From positions 9,785,001-9,849,000 of the forward strand of contig NZ_CP163439.1 in the NCBI RefSeq assembly GCF_041052385.1: a stretch of 64,000 nucleotides of DNA, given 5' to 3'. Below are positions 17,839 to 27,364 of this stretch, in pieces. This DNA comes from Streptomyces sp. R28. Its GTDB lineage: Bacteria; Actinomycetota; Actinomycetes; Streptomycetales; Streptomycetaceae. The first letter of the stretch is position 1. Every line of letters starts with the position of its first letter. The notes beneath the pieces are model-generated. The model did not search any database. It worked only from the letters and a program-made list of their open reading frames with translations, and was not told where the DNA came from. Position numbers and translations under genes: made by a program.

Positions 17839-20081
17839 AGGCTTCCCCGCCAGGTCGGCAGCCACCAGTTCACCCTGCCCGCGAGCTGCATCACAGCGGG
17901 TACGAGCAGTGCACGTACCACCGTGCAGTCCACCAGAACGGCTACCGCGAGGCCGACGCCCACCACGCGCAGATGCAGCAGCCCGGACAGGGCCAAAGAG
18001 GACATGGACACGCCGAAGACCAGCGCGGCGGAGGTGAAGAGCCGCCCCGTCTGCTGGAGGCCGGTCGCCACGGCGAGTGGGGTGGGGCTGCCGCGCCGGT
18101 GTTCCTCGAGGATCCGTGAGAGCAGGAAGACCTCGTAGTCCATGGAGAGTCCGAACGCCACAGCGAACATCAAGGGGATGAGCACATCGGTGATCCCCGC
18201 AGGAGACACACCGGGAAACCAGCCCTCCTGGAAAACGGCGACCAGGATTCCGAAGGTGGCGGCCAGACTCAGCATGTTCAGCAGCACAGCCTTCACCGGC
18301 ACGAGCAGACTGCGGGTGTAGAGCAGCAGCAGGAGGAAGGTCCCACCGCAGGCGAGTACCGCGACGAGCGGCAGCCGGTCCGTCATCACCTTCTCGGTGT
18401 CCGCCAGCCGGGCACCCGGACCACCGACAAGAGCCGGAACCGGCGCGGGGACCCGGCGGAGCCGCTCCACTAGCCGGCTCCCCTCGGGAGTGAGCGGCGC
18501 GCGGGCGTACGCCCGAGGGGTCACGGCCAGCCGACTGGCGGACGCGGCGGCGAACGACGCCGCCCGGGCCGCCGGCAGCGGAGACCGGTTCCCGTCCTGG
18601 TAGACCCCTGTGACGGTGTCCACCCGGGCCACTCCTGAGACGCGGGAGAGCCTGCGGGCGTATCCGTCGAGCGCTGCCCGCTCCCGTGAGTCCGCCTCCG
18701 CGTTCAGGCCGGGCAATACGACGGAGGGGGCGCCCGACGCGGCCGAGCCGAACTCGGTGCGCAGGGTCCGGGCGGTCGCGGCGACCGGCGAGGAACCCGG
18801 GAGCGTCGCATCGGCGTACACACCGAACCGCACCTGAAACGCCGGTACGGCAAGGAGGACCAGGAACGCGAAGCCCGCGAGCGCGACGCCCGCCGGCCGC
18901 CTCACCACCCAGCGTGCAAGCCGGGCCCAGGAGTCGCTCTCCCGGCGCCTGCCGCGCGGTCGGCGCAGCCGGGCGAAGACGTCCCCGCGGTCGATACGGG
19001 CTCCGAGCACCACGAGCAGCGCGGGCACGACCGCCAACGCCCCCACGACGGAGGTGACGACGATCGCGGTGCCGCCGAAGGCGAGAGACCGCAGCAGCGG
19101 TAGCGGGACGACCAACAGCGTGCACAGAGCAGCCACCACGGTGGCGCCGGAGAACGCCACGGCGCGTCCGGCGGTGCGCAGCGTCACCTCCACCGCCGCG
19201 TCCGGGGTGTTGCCCGCGGCGACCTCCTCCCGGTAGCGCGAGACGAGGAGCAGGCTGTAGTCCACGGCCAGCCCGAAACCCAAGGCGGTGGTGACACTGA
19301 CGCTGAAGGCCGACACCGGCACCACACCGTCCAGCAGCCGCAGGCATGCCCCGGCGACCACCACGGCGAACGCGCCCACCACCACCGGAAGCAGCGCGGC
19401 CACGGCACTGGCGAACACCCACAGCAGGATCAGGAGAATCACGGGCGCCGCGATGAGCTCGGCCAGTAGCAGCCCGCGTTCGCTGAGCCGTTCGCTCTCG
19501 GAGAGGACCGCGTCCTCGCCCCCGGCGGAGACCTTCAGCACTTCACCGGGCCCGGTCTTCCCGGTGTACCGGGCCACCACATGATTCGCCGCGGTGCGCA
19601 CGGCCCGCTCGTCTCCCCGGAAACGCACCAGTACCAGCGCGCGTCGCCCGTCGGCCGTACGGAACTCGGGGAGCCGGAGCGGCCAGTACCCCCGGACCCA
19701 CTCGGTGCGCGGATCGGAGGCGAGACCCTCGAGGAGTTTCTGGCCGGCCCGGGTGGCGCGCGGGTCGTCGACCGATCCGGAAGAGGTGGCCACCAGCGCC
19801 AGATGAGGCTCACCGGTTGTGAACCGGGAGGCCAGGAACTCGTCGGCGCGAAGAGACTCCGCGGTGGGCGGCGTCCAGCTCTCGGGGGAGGGACGGCTGC
19901 CGACACCGAGGAGGACCCAGATCGCACAACAAGCGGCCAGGCAGGCGAGGACGAGCACCCCGGCCGCACGGCGTTTCGCAAGCTGTGCCGGGACCGTCTG
20001 TACACCGGACTGCTGGACTGTCGTATGCCCCTCCTGAGGGGCGGTCTTCACCACGCCCGGGGCAACGACGCCACGGTCCAA
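17802..20081 (-). CDS. MMPL/RND-family lipid exporter
   Basis: This transporter has about 759 residues and the two-repeat MmpL layout. An N-terminal membrane helix comes first, then an extracytoplasmic domain, a helix bundle with the proton-relay motif FGLAVDYSLLLVSRYREE (about residue 275), a second external domain, and a second bundle with FGLSMDYEVFLLSRILEEH (about residue 655). MMPL proteins export lipids and polyketides using the proton gradient. Start GTG 20081 is the first candidate; no strong ribosome site is seen, so the N-terminus is uncertain by a few residues. It converges on the hydroxylase gene, and I infer that it exports the lipid made by the 9-18 kb genes. Confidence 0.82.
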   Translation of the reverse strand: MDRGVVAPGVVKTAPQEGHTTVQQSGVQTVPAQLAKRRAAGVLVLACLAACCAIWVLLGVGSRPSPESWTPPTAESLRADEFLASRFTTGEPHLALVATSSGSVDDPRATRAGQKLLEGLASDPRTEWVRGYWPLRLPEFRTADGRRALVLVRFRGDERAVRTAANHVVARYTGKTGPGEVLKVSAGGEDAVLSESERLSERGLLLAELIAAPVILLILLWVFASAVAALLPVVVGAFAVVVAGACLRLLDGVVPVSAFSVSVTTALGFGLAVDYSLLLVSRYREEVAAGNTPDAAVEVTLRTAGRAVAFSGATVVAALCTLLVVPLPLLRSLAFGGTAIVVTSVVGALAVVPALLVVLGARIDRGDVFARLRRPRGRRRESDSWARLARWVVRRPAGVALAGFAFLVLLAVPAFQVRFGVYADATLPGSSPVAATARTLRTEFGSAASGAPSVVLPGLNAEADSRERAALDGYARRLSRVSGVARVDTVTGVYQDGNRSPLPAARAASFAAASASRLAVTPRAYARAPLTPEGSRLVERLRRVPAPVPALVGGPGARLADTEKVMTDRLPLVAVLACGGTFLLLLLYTRSLLVPVKAVLLNMLSLAATFGILVAVFQEGWFPGVSPAGITDVLIPLMFAVAFGLSMDYEVFLLSRILEEHRRGSPTPLAVATGLQQTGRLFTSAALVFGVSMSSLALSGLLHLRVVGVGLAVAVLVDCTVVRALLVPAVMQLAGRVNWWLPTWRGSLQRGAVPKTWSQ

Positions 20082-20373
20082 GCGTCACCGGCTGGTCACA
20101 ATTTCATGAGGCTGTTGCCGAACGCAGCACAGCCGACAAGGACGGTCGCGTGAGAGTGGGCCGCGTCGTGTGGGGCGGCCTCGCCGTCGGCGAGCTCTTT
20201 GAGTATCCATGTCCCAAGTCGGCCTGCATGCCGGGGATCTGTGTGCTGCCCTGGGCATCGCGGCCGACTGACCCGTCCCGCACCTCAGGACGCCTGGGCC
20301 GCCCGCAGGCGCGGGCGGGTGCCTAGTGTGTGAGGGAGGCGTCCACCATCCGGCCAGCAAGGAGCATGAGGCT

Positions 20374-21327
20374 GTGAAGGTCGAAATCCAGCCGGACGTA
20401 CGGGACACCGCCGCCCGGCTCGGGGCAGACGTTCCCTATGCGCTGAAGGCTTTGGCGGGCCAGCTGGCCGACGGCCCTGACATGGGCCGGCCTTCGGGGC
20501 TGGCCGGCATTATGACGGTGACGGTTGACGGCGACATGTTCGATGACTGCCGCGACCTGTCCGTCGGCTACATCCGCGAGCCGGACCGGATCGAGATCCG
20601 GTTCCTGAAAGCGGTGCCCTCCACCGAGCCCTCCGCGGACGTTCCTGACCCAGAGCAGGAGGAGGGCCAGGACGAGGACCAGGCTGGCGACCTTGCTTCC
20701 GCCGCGGTCACCGTACGGGAGGTCGCCGATGCCTGGGGGCGCATCACCGGCTGGCTGAAACACAACGCACCCGCCTCTTACGCTGCGCTCCGCGCCGGCG
20801 CCGACCCCGCCGCCATTGCTGCCCTGGAAGAGGGTCTCGGCATCCGGATACCCCTCGAGCTGCACGTCCTGTGGATGCTGACCTCGGGCGACGAGGGCGG
20901 GGACGGTTGGGGATGCCTTCCGGGCAACAGAGCTCTGATGACCCTGGACGCCGTGGCTGCCCTCTACCGGCTGCAGATGGACTCGCAAGCTGACGAGGAC
21001 CTTTCCAACAGCGACCGTCCCGAGGAGGAGCGGATCACGGTGTGGAAGGCGAGCCGGATTCCGGTTGTCGCCCTGGGCCCAGGTGATGACACCTCGGGCC
21101 TGTACCTGGACGCCGAGAGCGGCTACCTGGGTCGGTGGTCCCGCTACAACGAAGACCCCGCTGAAGGACTCGACACGTTGGTCACCTACCTGGAGGAGGC
21201 CGCCGACATGCTCGAAGCCCCTGCCCTGGCGACAGGGGACAAGCCCGGCCTGATCGATGGGGCGCTGGTGTGGCTCAGCAGTACCACCCCGGCGCTGGAA
21301 GGCCGGTGGCGGCCCTGGACCGGCTGA
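20374..21327 (+). CDS. SMI1/KNR4 (SUKH) domain protein
   Basis: The start is GTG 20374 with AAGGAG upstream, giving 317 residues. The N-terminal 110 residues are unassigned and end in an acidic Glu/Asp-rich linker. The C-terminal 200 residues form a SUKH domain: AWGRITGWLKHNAPASY, then ALEEGLGIRIPLELHVLWMLTSGDEG and later GLYLDAESGYLGRWSRYNED. SUKH proteins are often immunity or partner proteins in polymorphic toxin systems but also occur alone, and no toxin gene is next to it. A strong terminator follows at 21343-21374. It stands between the lipid exporter and the STAND gene with no evident link to either. Confidence 0.72.
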   Translation: MKVEIQPDVRDTAARLGADVPYALKALAGQLADGPDMGRPSGLAGIMTVTVDGDMFDDCRDLSVGYIREPDRIEIRFLKAVPSTEPSADVPDPEQEEGQDEDQAGDLASAAVTVREVADAWGRITGWLKHNAPASYAALRAGADPAAIAALEEGLGIRIPLELHVLWMLTSGDEGGDGWGCLPGNRALMTLDAVAALYRLQMDSQADEDLSNSDRPEEERITVWKASRIPVVALGPGDDTSGLYLDAESGYLGRWSRYNEDPAEGLDTLVTYLEEAADMLEAPALATGDKPGLIDGALVWLSSTTPALEGRWRPWTG

Positions 21328-21342
21328 CCGATGTGCTGCGAG

Positions 21343-21374
21343 AAGGGGGCCAGCCCCGCGGGGCTGGCCCCCTT
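21343..21374. terminator. Strong intrinsic-type terminator after the SUKH gene
   Basis: A perfect 15-bp inverted repeat (AAGGGGGCCAGCCCC and its complement) has a 2-base loop and lies 16 bases after the stop. The GC-rich stem with an A-rich start and T-rich end fits a terminator. Confidence 0.8.
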
Positions 21375-21836
21375 CCGGCATGCACGTGCCGGTGCTCAGG
21401 CCAGGTCAGCCGATCTTCCTCCAGGTGCAGGTGGTTGCGGTCGACGTGCAGTGCTCGAACCCCGGAAGGATGACGAAGAATCCGTGGTCCGGATCTTGGT
21501 TGTGGGTTGAGCGAGACCTCGACAGGGTTGGGCAGGGCCAACAGCACTGTTCGCAGTCGCAGAGTCTGGAGGGTTTGGCGAGGCGGTTTCTGATGGGCCG
21601 GCTCCCATTTGTCTGCGCCCGCAACGCCCATACCGTGGCCGTTGACACCCGGCGAGGGGAGCTGCGAGCGCTGTCTTGAATCCGCGTCGATCGTTTCGGA
21701 CACGATGCGTCGGTGGATGCGTTGCCGGAATCAGGGAGACATGAGTAACGTGTGCAGGCTTGTGCCGTCTTGGTCTGTGGTGATGTGAGGGAACCCTTGC
21801 CCGATTCCGTCGCTTTGAGGTCTGCCGGGAGTGGGC
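21375..21836. other. Gap before the STAND gene
   Basis: There is no convincing gene. A leftward 80-codon frame (21648-21406) is Cys/Thr-rich and unrecognised. It contains the 16-base word TGGTCCGGATCTTGGT, which is also present at 6796-6811, so both places may carry relics of the same element. The promoter of the STAND gene must lie in the last 100 bases. Confidence 0.4.
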
Positions 21837-23767
21837 ATGCCTGACACCGATCTTCTGCGTGCCAGCCGTGACGGCGATCAGTTCCACTATCACTGGGCGG
21901 CTCGGCAGGCGCTGAAGCTGTTGCTCCCTGGTGCAGATTTGACTGCGATCGCCGTCGAGGGCGTGTCGCAGGATGACACGGCGGGGCGCGACGGTGAAGA
22001 CGTCATTGACATCGCCGAGTACTACGGCGCGACCGGACTTCGCGAAGCGAACCGCGTGGTGTATCGCCAGCTGAAGCATTCGACTGCGCGGGCCACCGAG
22101 GAGTGGACCGTGTCGGGACTTGGCAGCACCGTCAGCGGGTTTGCAGAGAAGTACCGACGAATCAAGCTGGAGTCGCCGGGACTTGAGCGGAAGGTCATCT
22201 TCGAGTTCCTATCCAACCGGCCGGTCCGCGACTCCGTTCTGCGTGCGATCCGGGTTCTGGCAGTGGGCGGTGAGCTCGGCGACTACGCTCACGAGGTCAA
22301 ATTTCTCAAACAATATGCGGGGTTCTCGGACGACGCAGACGGCGAAGCCGGTTTCTTCAATCAGCTGCAAGTGGATCCCACAGCGCCAGGCTTGCTGCGA
22401 CTCGAAGGGCTGTTCCGGCTGGATCTAGCCGGATTTCTGCCCGGCGCTCCCGATGTGCAGCCCCTTCTGCTGAAAGAGATGATTGCGCGACGCGCGACCT
22501 CGCTGGAGACGAATCACGTCGTCGACCGCTCCACTGTGCTTACTGCTCTCGGGGTCCCACCAGAGCGCCTTCTGCCTGCCCCCAACCTCATCGACCTGCC
22601 CGGACGCGTCATTGTGACTCCGCAGACTCGTGCGATCGTCGACGACATCGTGCGGCTCGCCCCGCGGCCTGTCATTGTCCACGCGGCCGGCGGTGTCGGG
22701 AAATCTGTGCTTACCACGCAGATTGAACGGAACTTGCCGGCGGGCTCCATCACTCTCGTCTACGACTGCTTCGGAAACGGGAGTTACCGGCGCTCCAGCT
22801 CGCCCCGCCACCAGCATCAACAAGGCTTGGTCCAGCTGGCTAATGAGCTTGCTGCGCATGCCCTTTGCGATCCGTTGATTCCGGCTGGTACGGCCCAGCC
22901 GACCGATTACGCGAAGGCATTCGTGGTGAGAGTCCGGGGCGCGGCAGAAGCCATCGCGGCCTCCACCCCGGGAGCGCTCTTGGTTCTCGTAGTGGACGCG
23001 GCCGACAATGCGGCTCTCATCGCGAGAGATGGTGGTGAGCGCGCCTTCGTCGCAGACCTGTTGCGGGAGGCACTACCGGACAATGTGCGACTCGTCATGC
23101 TGTGCCGCACCGAACGCGTCGATCTGCTGGAACCGCCGCCTGGTGTCCACAGAATCGAGCTCGCGGGATTCGGCGTCGCCGAATCCAGGCAGCATTTGGC
23201 GTCGGTGTTTGGAGTGGTCACGGAGGCACAGGCGGCCGAGTTCCACCGTCGTACCGGCGGCAACCCCCGGGTCCAGGCGTTCGTTCTCAGCACGGTGTCG
23301 GACCTTGAGTCCTGTCTCGCCTCTCTCGGGGAGGCGAGACAGCCCGACGTCTCCTTGCTCGACGAACTCCTGCAGGGCTTGGTGGACCAGTGTAAGGACG
23401 CCAACCATCATCTGAGTGCGGAGATCGACCGACTGTGCGAGGCCATGGCAGCACTCCGGCCGAGGATCCCCGTAGGCGTTCTGGCCGAGCTGTGCGGCGT
23501 GCCGGCCTCGGTCATCCACAGCTTCGCAGCGGATCTCCGCCGCCCTCTGCTCGTCGATGGTGACGCCCTGCAGTTCCGTGACGAACCGACCGAGACTTGG
23601 TTTCGAACGAGGTATCGTCCGACCGGCCAGTCCCTGATTGACTTCATCGACCGCCTGACGCCGCTCGCCGCAGGCGAACCGTATGTGGCAGCTTCTTTGC
23701 CGCAACTGCTGTGGGAGGCCGGTCAGGTCGACACCCTGGTTGAGCTGGCGATGACCGACGGCGCCCC
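21837..23767 (+). pseudogene. Cap4/DUF4297-like nuclease-STAND NTPase, N-terminal part (frameshifted)
   Basis: This is the first part of a broken giant gene. From ATG 21837 the protein opens with a restriction-like nuclease module: FHYHWAARQALKLLL, then IAVEG, DGEDVIDIAEYYG and VVYRQLKHST, an E...D...QxK pattern like DUF4297/Cap4 effectors. A STAND/NACHT-type NTPase follows, with Walker A HAAGGVGKSVLTTQI (about residue 285), Walker B LLVLVVDAADN (about residue 383) and LVMLCRTER as sensor. At 23764-23767 a run of four C is one base too long, and the frame continues wrongly to a stop at 24137. Deleting one C restores reading into the next segment. Relatives of this architecture (Avs-like) sense phage proteins and then cut DNA. 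This copy is inactive unless the frameshift is an error. Confidence 0.7.
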
Positions 23768-26522
23768 TCCCCGAGGGGGACGATCTGGAACAACGGGAGA
23801 TCGCTCAGCAGCGGGCTCAGTTCGCCCTCAAGGCCACGCTACGCGTGGGCAAGGAATGGGAGGCGGCCCGGCTTGCAGTCAAGGCTGGAAGCCTGGCCGC
23901 CGGCCACTCTCGTCGGCTTCATCTGCTGAGGAGCAATACCGATCTGGCGGGCGCGTTCCTGGACGCCAGCACGGTCGAAGACATAGTGGCGAACCGCAGC
24001 CTTGCCGCAGACTGGCCAGGTTCCAACCTTCACTTCGAAGGCGCCTTGCTCTCGTTCGCCGCAGGCCAGACCGACTTCGCCCGCAGTCGACTGCGCAGCG
24101 CGGCGGAATGGCTCAAGGCATGGGTGCGGCGGCCTGACGATGACGATCCGCACCGACACCACGTCACCGCGGCGGACATCGCTGAAGTCGCCTTCGGGCT
24201 ACTCAACACCGACGGTGTGGAGGCGTGCGCCGAGTACTTGGCCCGATGGCGCCCCAATCGAGTTGGCTTCGAAGCTGGAGTGATCATCACTACCCGGCTA
24301 GCCGACTCGGGCCGTACCGAGGAACTGGAGGCCCTCGGCCACGCGGCCACGCGCTTGAAGTACCTCCAGTTCGCCGTCGCCTATGCCGCCTGGCAGGCCA
24401 ACCTCGTGTGCCAGGCACCGCTTGCGCGGCGCCTGGTGAGAATGCTGAAGCGCCAACGCAGACCCGTCTCCTATCGCCGACATCCGGGTGTCCCGGAGGA
24501 GAACAAGGCACTTCCGGCGGTCGGTTGGATCATCGCCATGGGGCTGCGCCACGGTGTGCTGTCGGACGCGGAGGCCGAACGGATCCTGCGTCTCAATCTC
24601 CCTGACGACCTGGGCCGGGGTGCCGGAAGCCGCTACGGCCTTAACACCGACACACTTGCCCTCCTGTGCGGCTTCGCACTGCTTTCGAAGATCCGGAGGC
24701 AGCCCTTCGATGCAGACATACTTGCGGGCGACGACGTCCTGGAAGCGCGGCAACATCCTCATACGTACTCGCGCACACTGAACGACCACGAGCAGAGCGT
24801 CGTGCCCCTCGGTGCCTGGGCGAGCCTCTGGATCGACTGCCTAGTCGGAGCCTCCGGCGACACAGAAGTCCCGTTCCGGGATCTCGTGGCCTCCATGCCG
24901 GGACAGCATGGTGGACATGAGGTGCCGTACTTCCTCTATCGAGGGGTCGCGCGACTCGGTGTCCGGATTCTCGCTTTCGGCTCGTCCGACGTGACGCGTC
25001 AGCTCCTGCTCGACTGGTACCGGGCCACGCAGAGGAACATTGCAGACGAAGTCCTGATTGACGCCGTCCGCGCAGCGGCCCCCGTCGATGAATTGCAGCA
25101 CATCGCTGTCGAACTCGCGGAGTCCGTCGCTGCGTCGCTCGACACCACACAGGACAGTGCTGAGTACAAGGCGGAGCAGATGGTGAAACTCGCTCGCGCA
25201 GTCCAGCGATTTGACACACGCGAGGCTCACGCCTACTTCACCAGGGCGATCGATCTGACCGACCGCGTGGGCGACGACGTACATGTGCTGTGGGGGAGCG
25301 TCCTCGCCGTCGCTCGCCGAGCCTCCGAGGGCAATCACGACGACGATCGCCGCGCATATCGCGTTGCACAGCTTGCCGAGAGCATTCAGCCCTATCTCGG
25401 GGACGGAATGGATCACGCCGCGGTCCTGAGCGTCATGGGCCGCTTGAACCCGACGACCGCGACAGTCGTCGCCTCCCGTTGGCGTGACCGTCGGTTGTGT
25501 TCTGAGGGTCCGTTCATTCAGGCACTTCTCGACGAGGAAGCGGGCCCGCTCCCTCCCTCCGCGGTCACTGCTCTGGCGACGGTGCCGTTCGACGAGTACC
25601 GTGTCGGCGCCCTCCAGCTCGTTGAACGAGCCCTTCGCGAGGCTCCCGACGACGGCGAACGCATCGCCGGGATTCTGGGAGAGTTCCTGCGGGCACGTCG
25701 TTTCAGCAGCGAGTCCTTCGAACGCCTTGACCACGCCACCAGCGAATTGGGCATCGACCTCTCCGGCACGTTGTTCGCCGTCCGGTCCCGCAACATCGCG
25801 TTCCCAGCGTCGTCCGGCTACAGCTCTCCCCGGTGGACGCGGGGTGAGGAGGACGAAGGGCGGATGGCGCGTACGCGACAGTTGGAGGCTGCCCTAGCAG
25901 CGTGTGATCTCTCCACCCAGGAGGGCTGGGAGAAGGCTCGCCAACTGGTTCGCGGATCGGACCACTTGCTGCGTATGGAGCAGGTCATCGACCACGCGGT
26001 CAGGGTCCCCCTGCGCAAACTCGACGACATGCTCATCGCATTCCAGTCCAACCCCCACCTCAGCACCTTCGACTACACGCATCTGGTCCAGAGGCTGGAA
26101 GAGCTGCCCTTGCTGCCCCTGGCCGCCCGCCAGCAACTACGTCACCTCGCTGACACGGTCACCACGCGGTTCAGCCGGGAACTGACCACAAAGGGCTACG
26201 AGCCGATCAAACTACAAGGGCTCGCCGGTCTGGCCGGCACACCTGATGCGGATCTGCTCGGAACGGCACTCCGGGAACTCGGTTCGCAGCCTGCTGCGTT
26301 CCTCCCCGAGGAGTGCTACTACCTGGCGGCCCGGCTCGCTCCACGGCTTACCGGCGTACAGGCGCAGGTCGTCCTGGACGACTACGGGACCATGCTGGCC
26401 GGCCTCGCCCCCGAGGATTCGGCCGACGGGATGTTCGCCGATCTTCCCGCCAAACCAGCAGCGGCTGCAGAATGCTTCGCAGGCTATCTATGGGCGGTTC
26501 TCGGTGACCCCGAGCACGGCGC
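23768..26522 (+). pseudogene. STAND gene, central sensor part (interrupted by the IS)
   Basis: After the frameshift the frame continues LPEGDDLEQREIAQQ and runs without a stop for about 918 codons up to the insertion sequence. The content is alpha-helical repeats typical of the C-terminal sensor of STAND proteins, with segments such as RLHLLRSNTDLAGAFLDAS, VGFEAGVIITTRLADSG and RRLVRMLKRQRRP. No enzymatic motif is seen. The ATG at 23845 could in principle start a free-standing protein, but it lacks a ribosome site and sits inside sequence continuous with the upstream part. The insertion at 26525 cuts the frame after DPEHGA. Confidence 0.7.
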
Positions 26523-26524
26523 TA

Positions 26525-27362
26525 GAGGTTGTCCCGTAACCGGTGGGGCGGTTGGTGCGTTGGCTGGGCATGGGTGGGGTGACCTCAGCGGATGATCCGA
26601 AGTGGATCGAGCCGTTCTCCGGGCTGACCGAGGTGCAGTTCGCCAGGCTGGTGGCGTTGGTACGGCGTCGCGGTGGTGACGTTCAGCGCGGCCGTCCCTG
26701 GCGGCTGCCGCTGGAGGACCGGGTGTTGCTGGTGGCCACGTACTGGCGCACGAACCTCACGTTGCGGCAGGTGGCGCCGCTGTTCGGGGTCTCGAAGTCC
26801 GCGGCCGACCGCATCCTCGATCACCTCGTACCGCTGCTGGCCCTCTCGCCGGCCCGCCGGCCGCGCAAGGACACCGTCTACATCGTCGACGGCACCCTGG
26901 TGCCCACCCGGGACCGGAGCATCGCCGCCTCCAGCAAGAACTATCGCTACTCGACCAACCTGCAGGTCGTGTTCGACGCCAACAGCCGCCTGGTCGTGGC
27001 GATCGGCCTCCCGCTGCCCGGCAGCCGCAACGACTGCCGAGCCTTCACCGAGTCCGGTGTCGACCGGGCCTGCCGCGGAGCCCCGACCATCGCCGACGGC
27101 GGCTACCAGGGCACCGGTCTGCTCATCCCGCACCGCAAACGACGCGGTCAGACGCACCTCAGCCCACGGCAGGAAGCGGAGAATGCCGTCCACCGACGGG
27201 CGCGAGCGCGGGTGGAACACGCCCTGTCCCGGCTGAAGAACTGGAAGATCCTGCGGGACTGCCGGCTCAAGGGCAACGGCGTTCACCAGGCCATGCTCGG
27301 CATCGCCCGGCTCCACAACCTGGCCCTCACCGGATAACTCACGCCCCATACGGGACAACCTC
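26525..27362. mobile_element. IS5-family insertion sequence inside the STAND gene
   Basis: This 838-bp element is bounded by perfect 14-bp terminal inverted repeats, GAGGTTGTCCCGTA at 26525-26538 and its complement at 27349-27362. The dinucleotide TA flanks it on both sides (26523-26524 and 27363-27364), a 2-bp target duplication as expected for several IS5 subgroups. Removing the element plus one TA restores an uninterrupted frame across the junction (GAR joined to WRAAHCVRLLAELG). It carries one transposase gene. The intact ends and open transposase suggest a recent insertion. Confidence 0.9.
26570..27337 (+). CDS. IS5-family DDE transposase
   Basis: The protein has 255 residues from ATG 26570; GTG 26543 is an alternative in the same frame. 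It begins with an HTH-type region (PFSGLTEVQFARLVALVRRR, LPLEDRVLLVATYWRTNLTLRQ, FGVSKSAADRILDHL). The catalytic DDE_Tnp_4 domain follows: first Asp in VYIVDGTLVPTRD, second in APTIADGGYQGTGL, and Glu in RARVEHALSRLKNWKILRD. SKNYRYSTNLQVV and GIARLHNLAL are hallmark stretches of the Streptomyces IS5-type group. All three catalytic residues are present, so it is likely functional. Confidence 0.9.
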   Translation: MGGVTSADDPKWIEPFSGLTEVQFARLVALVRRRGGDVQRGRPWRLPLEDRVLLVATYWRTNLTLRQVAPLFGVSKSAADRILDHLVPLLALSPARRPRKDTVYIVDGTLVPTRDRSIAASSKNYRYSTNLQVVFDANSRLVVAIGLPLPGSRNDCRAFTESGVDRACRGAPTIADGGYQGTGLLIPHRKRRGQTHLSPRQEAENAVHRRARARVEHALSRLKNWKILRDCRLKGNGVHQAMLGIARLHNLALTG

Positions 27363-27364
27363 TA

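Noticed and set aside
23845..26595. Independent gene starting at ATG 23845
   Set aside because: Sequence continuity with the upstream STAND frame after correcting one C, exact codon count of the rebuilt gene and lack of a ribosome site make it an internal segment.
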